In this document: positions 50,322 to 50,357 of the stretch, piece after piece
How the letters are laid out: the number at the start of each line of letters is the position of its first letter
Position numbering within the stretch: the stretch's first letter is position 1
Origin: Shewanella hanedai
Lineage (GTDB): Bacteria; Pseudomonadota; Gammaproteobacteria; Enterobacterales; Shewanellaceae
Assembly (NCBI RefSeq): GCF_007197645.1
Contig: NZ_VKGK01000038.1
Location: 1-50,357 of the forward strand
Reading direction: 5' to 3'
DNA: 50,357 nt
Translations under genes and position numbers: made by a program
The notes under the pieces: generated by a model
Told to the model about the DNA's origin: nothing
Databases searched by the model: none
The model's input: the letters and a program-made list of their open reading frames with translations, nothing else

Positions 50322-50357
50322 ATTTAAAGTTGTAAATGTTAAAGATAAATCGATTCC

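Overview
The window looks like a chromosomal segment of a marine gammaproteobacterium, most probably a Shewanella. The evidence is the gene order zwf-pgl-edd-eda / hexR / pykA / fadE-psrA / M2 peptidase / YchJ / VC2046-SO_2500 family protein / tRNA-Tyr array, which I recall from Shewanella chromosomes, together with moderate GC and the protein sequences themselves. No database search was possible, so genus is an inference.

Region 1 (1-2880) is a worn accessory zone. It holds a small helix-hairpin-helix (Cdd1-type) ORF that looks like an integron gene cassette, with an attC-like end on each side. An IS10-type (IS4 family) element with a large internal deletion abuts the cassette. Then come a divergent MarR regulator / EamA exporter pair with a dense set of operator-like dyads, and the broken remains of an NADPH-dependent FMN reductase gene.

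Region 2 (2884-17269, all minus strand) is a complete guanine-to-malate purine catabolic cluster. In transcription order it is xdhA, xdhB, xdhC, allB, alc, uraD, hiuH, allA, guaD, puuD, glcB and a TetR regulator. Guanine is deaminated to xanthine, oxidised to urate by the molybdenum hydroxylase, hydroxylated by a membrane PuuD carrying its own cytochrome c domain, and carried through 5-hydroxyisourate, OHCU, allantoin, allantoate and ureidoglycolate to glyoxylate. Malate synthase G then condenses glyoxylate with acetyl-CoA. No purine permease, urease or adenine deaminase lies in the window.

Region 3 (17850-25636) contains a PatZ-type protein acetyltransferase, a diguanylate cyclase, a lipid A phosphoethanolamine transferase of the EptA/MCR family, a DmeF-like metal exporter with a His-rich loop, and a periplasmic ecotin. 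Region 4 (25706-33165) is the Entner-Doudoroff/oxidative pentose phosphate operon zwf-pgl-edd-eda, with divergent hexR and pykA; HexR-like dyads lie in front of zwf and pykA. Region 5 (33305-39694) has psrA-fadE, an ACE-like M2 lipoprotein peptidase, a secreted NTF2-like protein and a YchJ protein.

Region 6 (39753-50357) has a GAF-PAS-GGDEF-EAL protein, two small conserved proteins, four identical tRNA-Tyr genes, a Cds1-like PLP enzyme, queE and queC, a rhombosortase, uvrB, a 950-base gene-free stretch with paired inverted DnaA boxes, and three identical tRNA-Asn genes at the edge. I found no CRISPR array, prophage or defence island, and no clearly undescribed multi-gene system. The observations most worth checking are the cassette/IS10 junction, the cytochrome-fused urate hydroxylase pathway and its candidate operators, the MCR-4-like EptA, and the DnaA-box hairpin.
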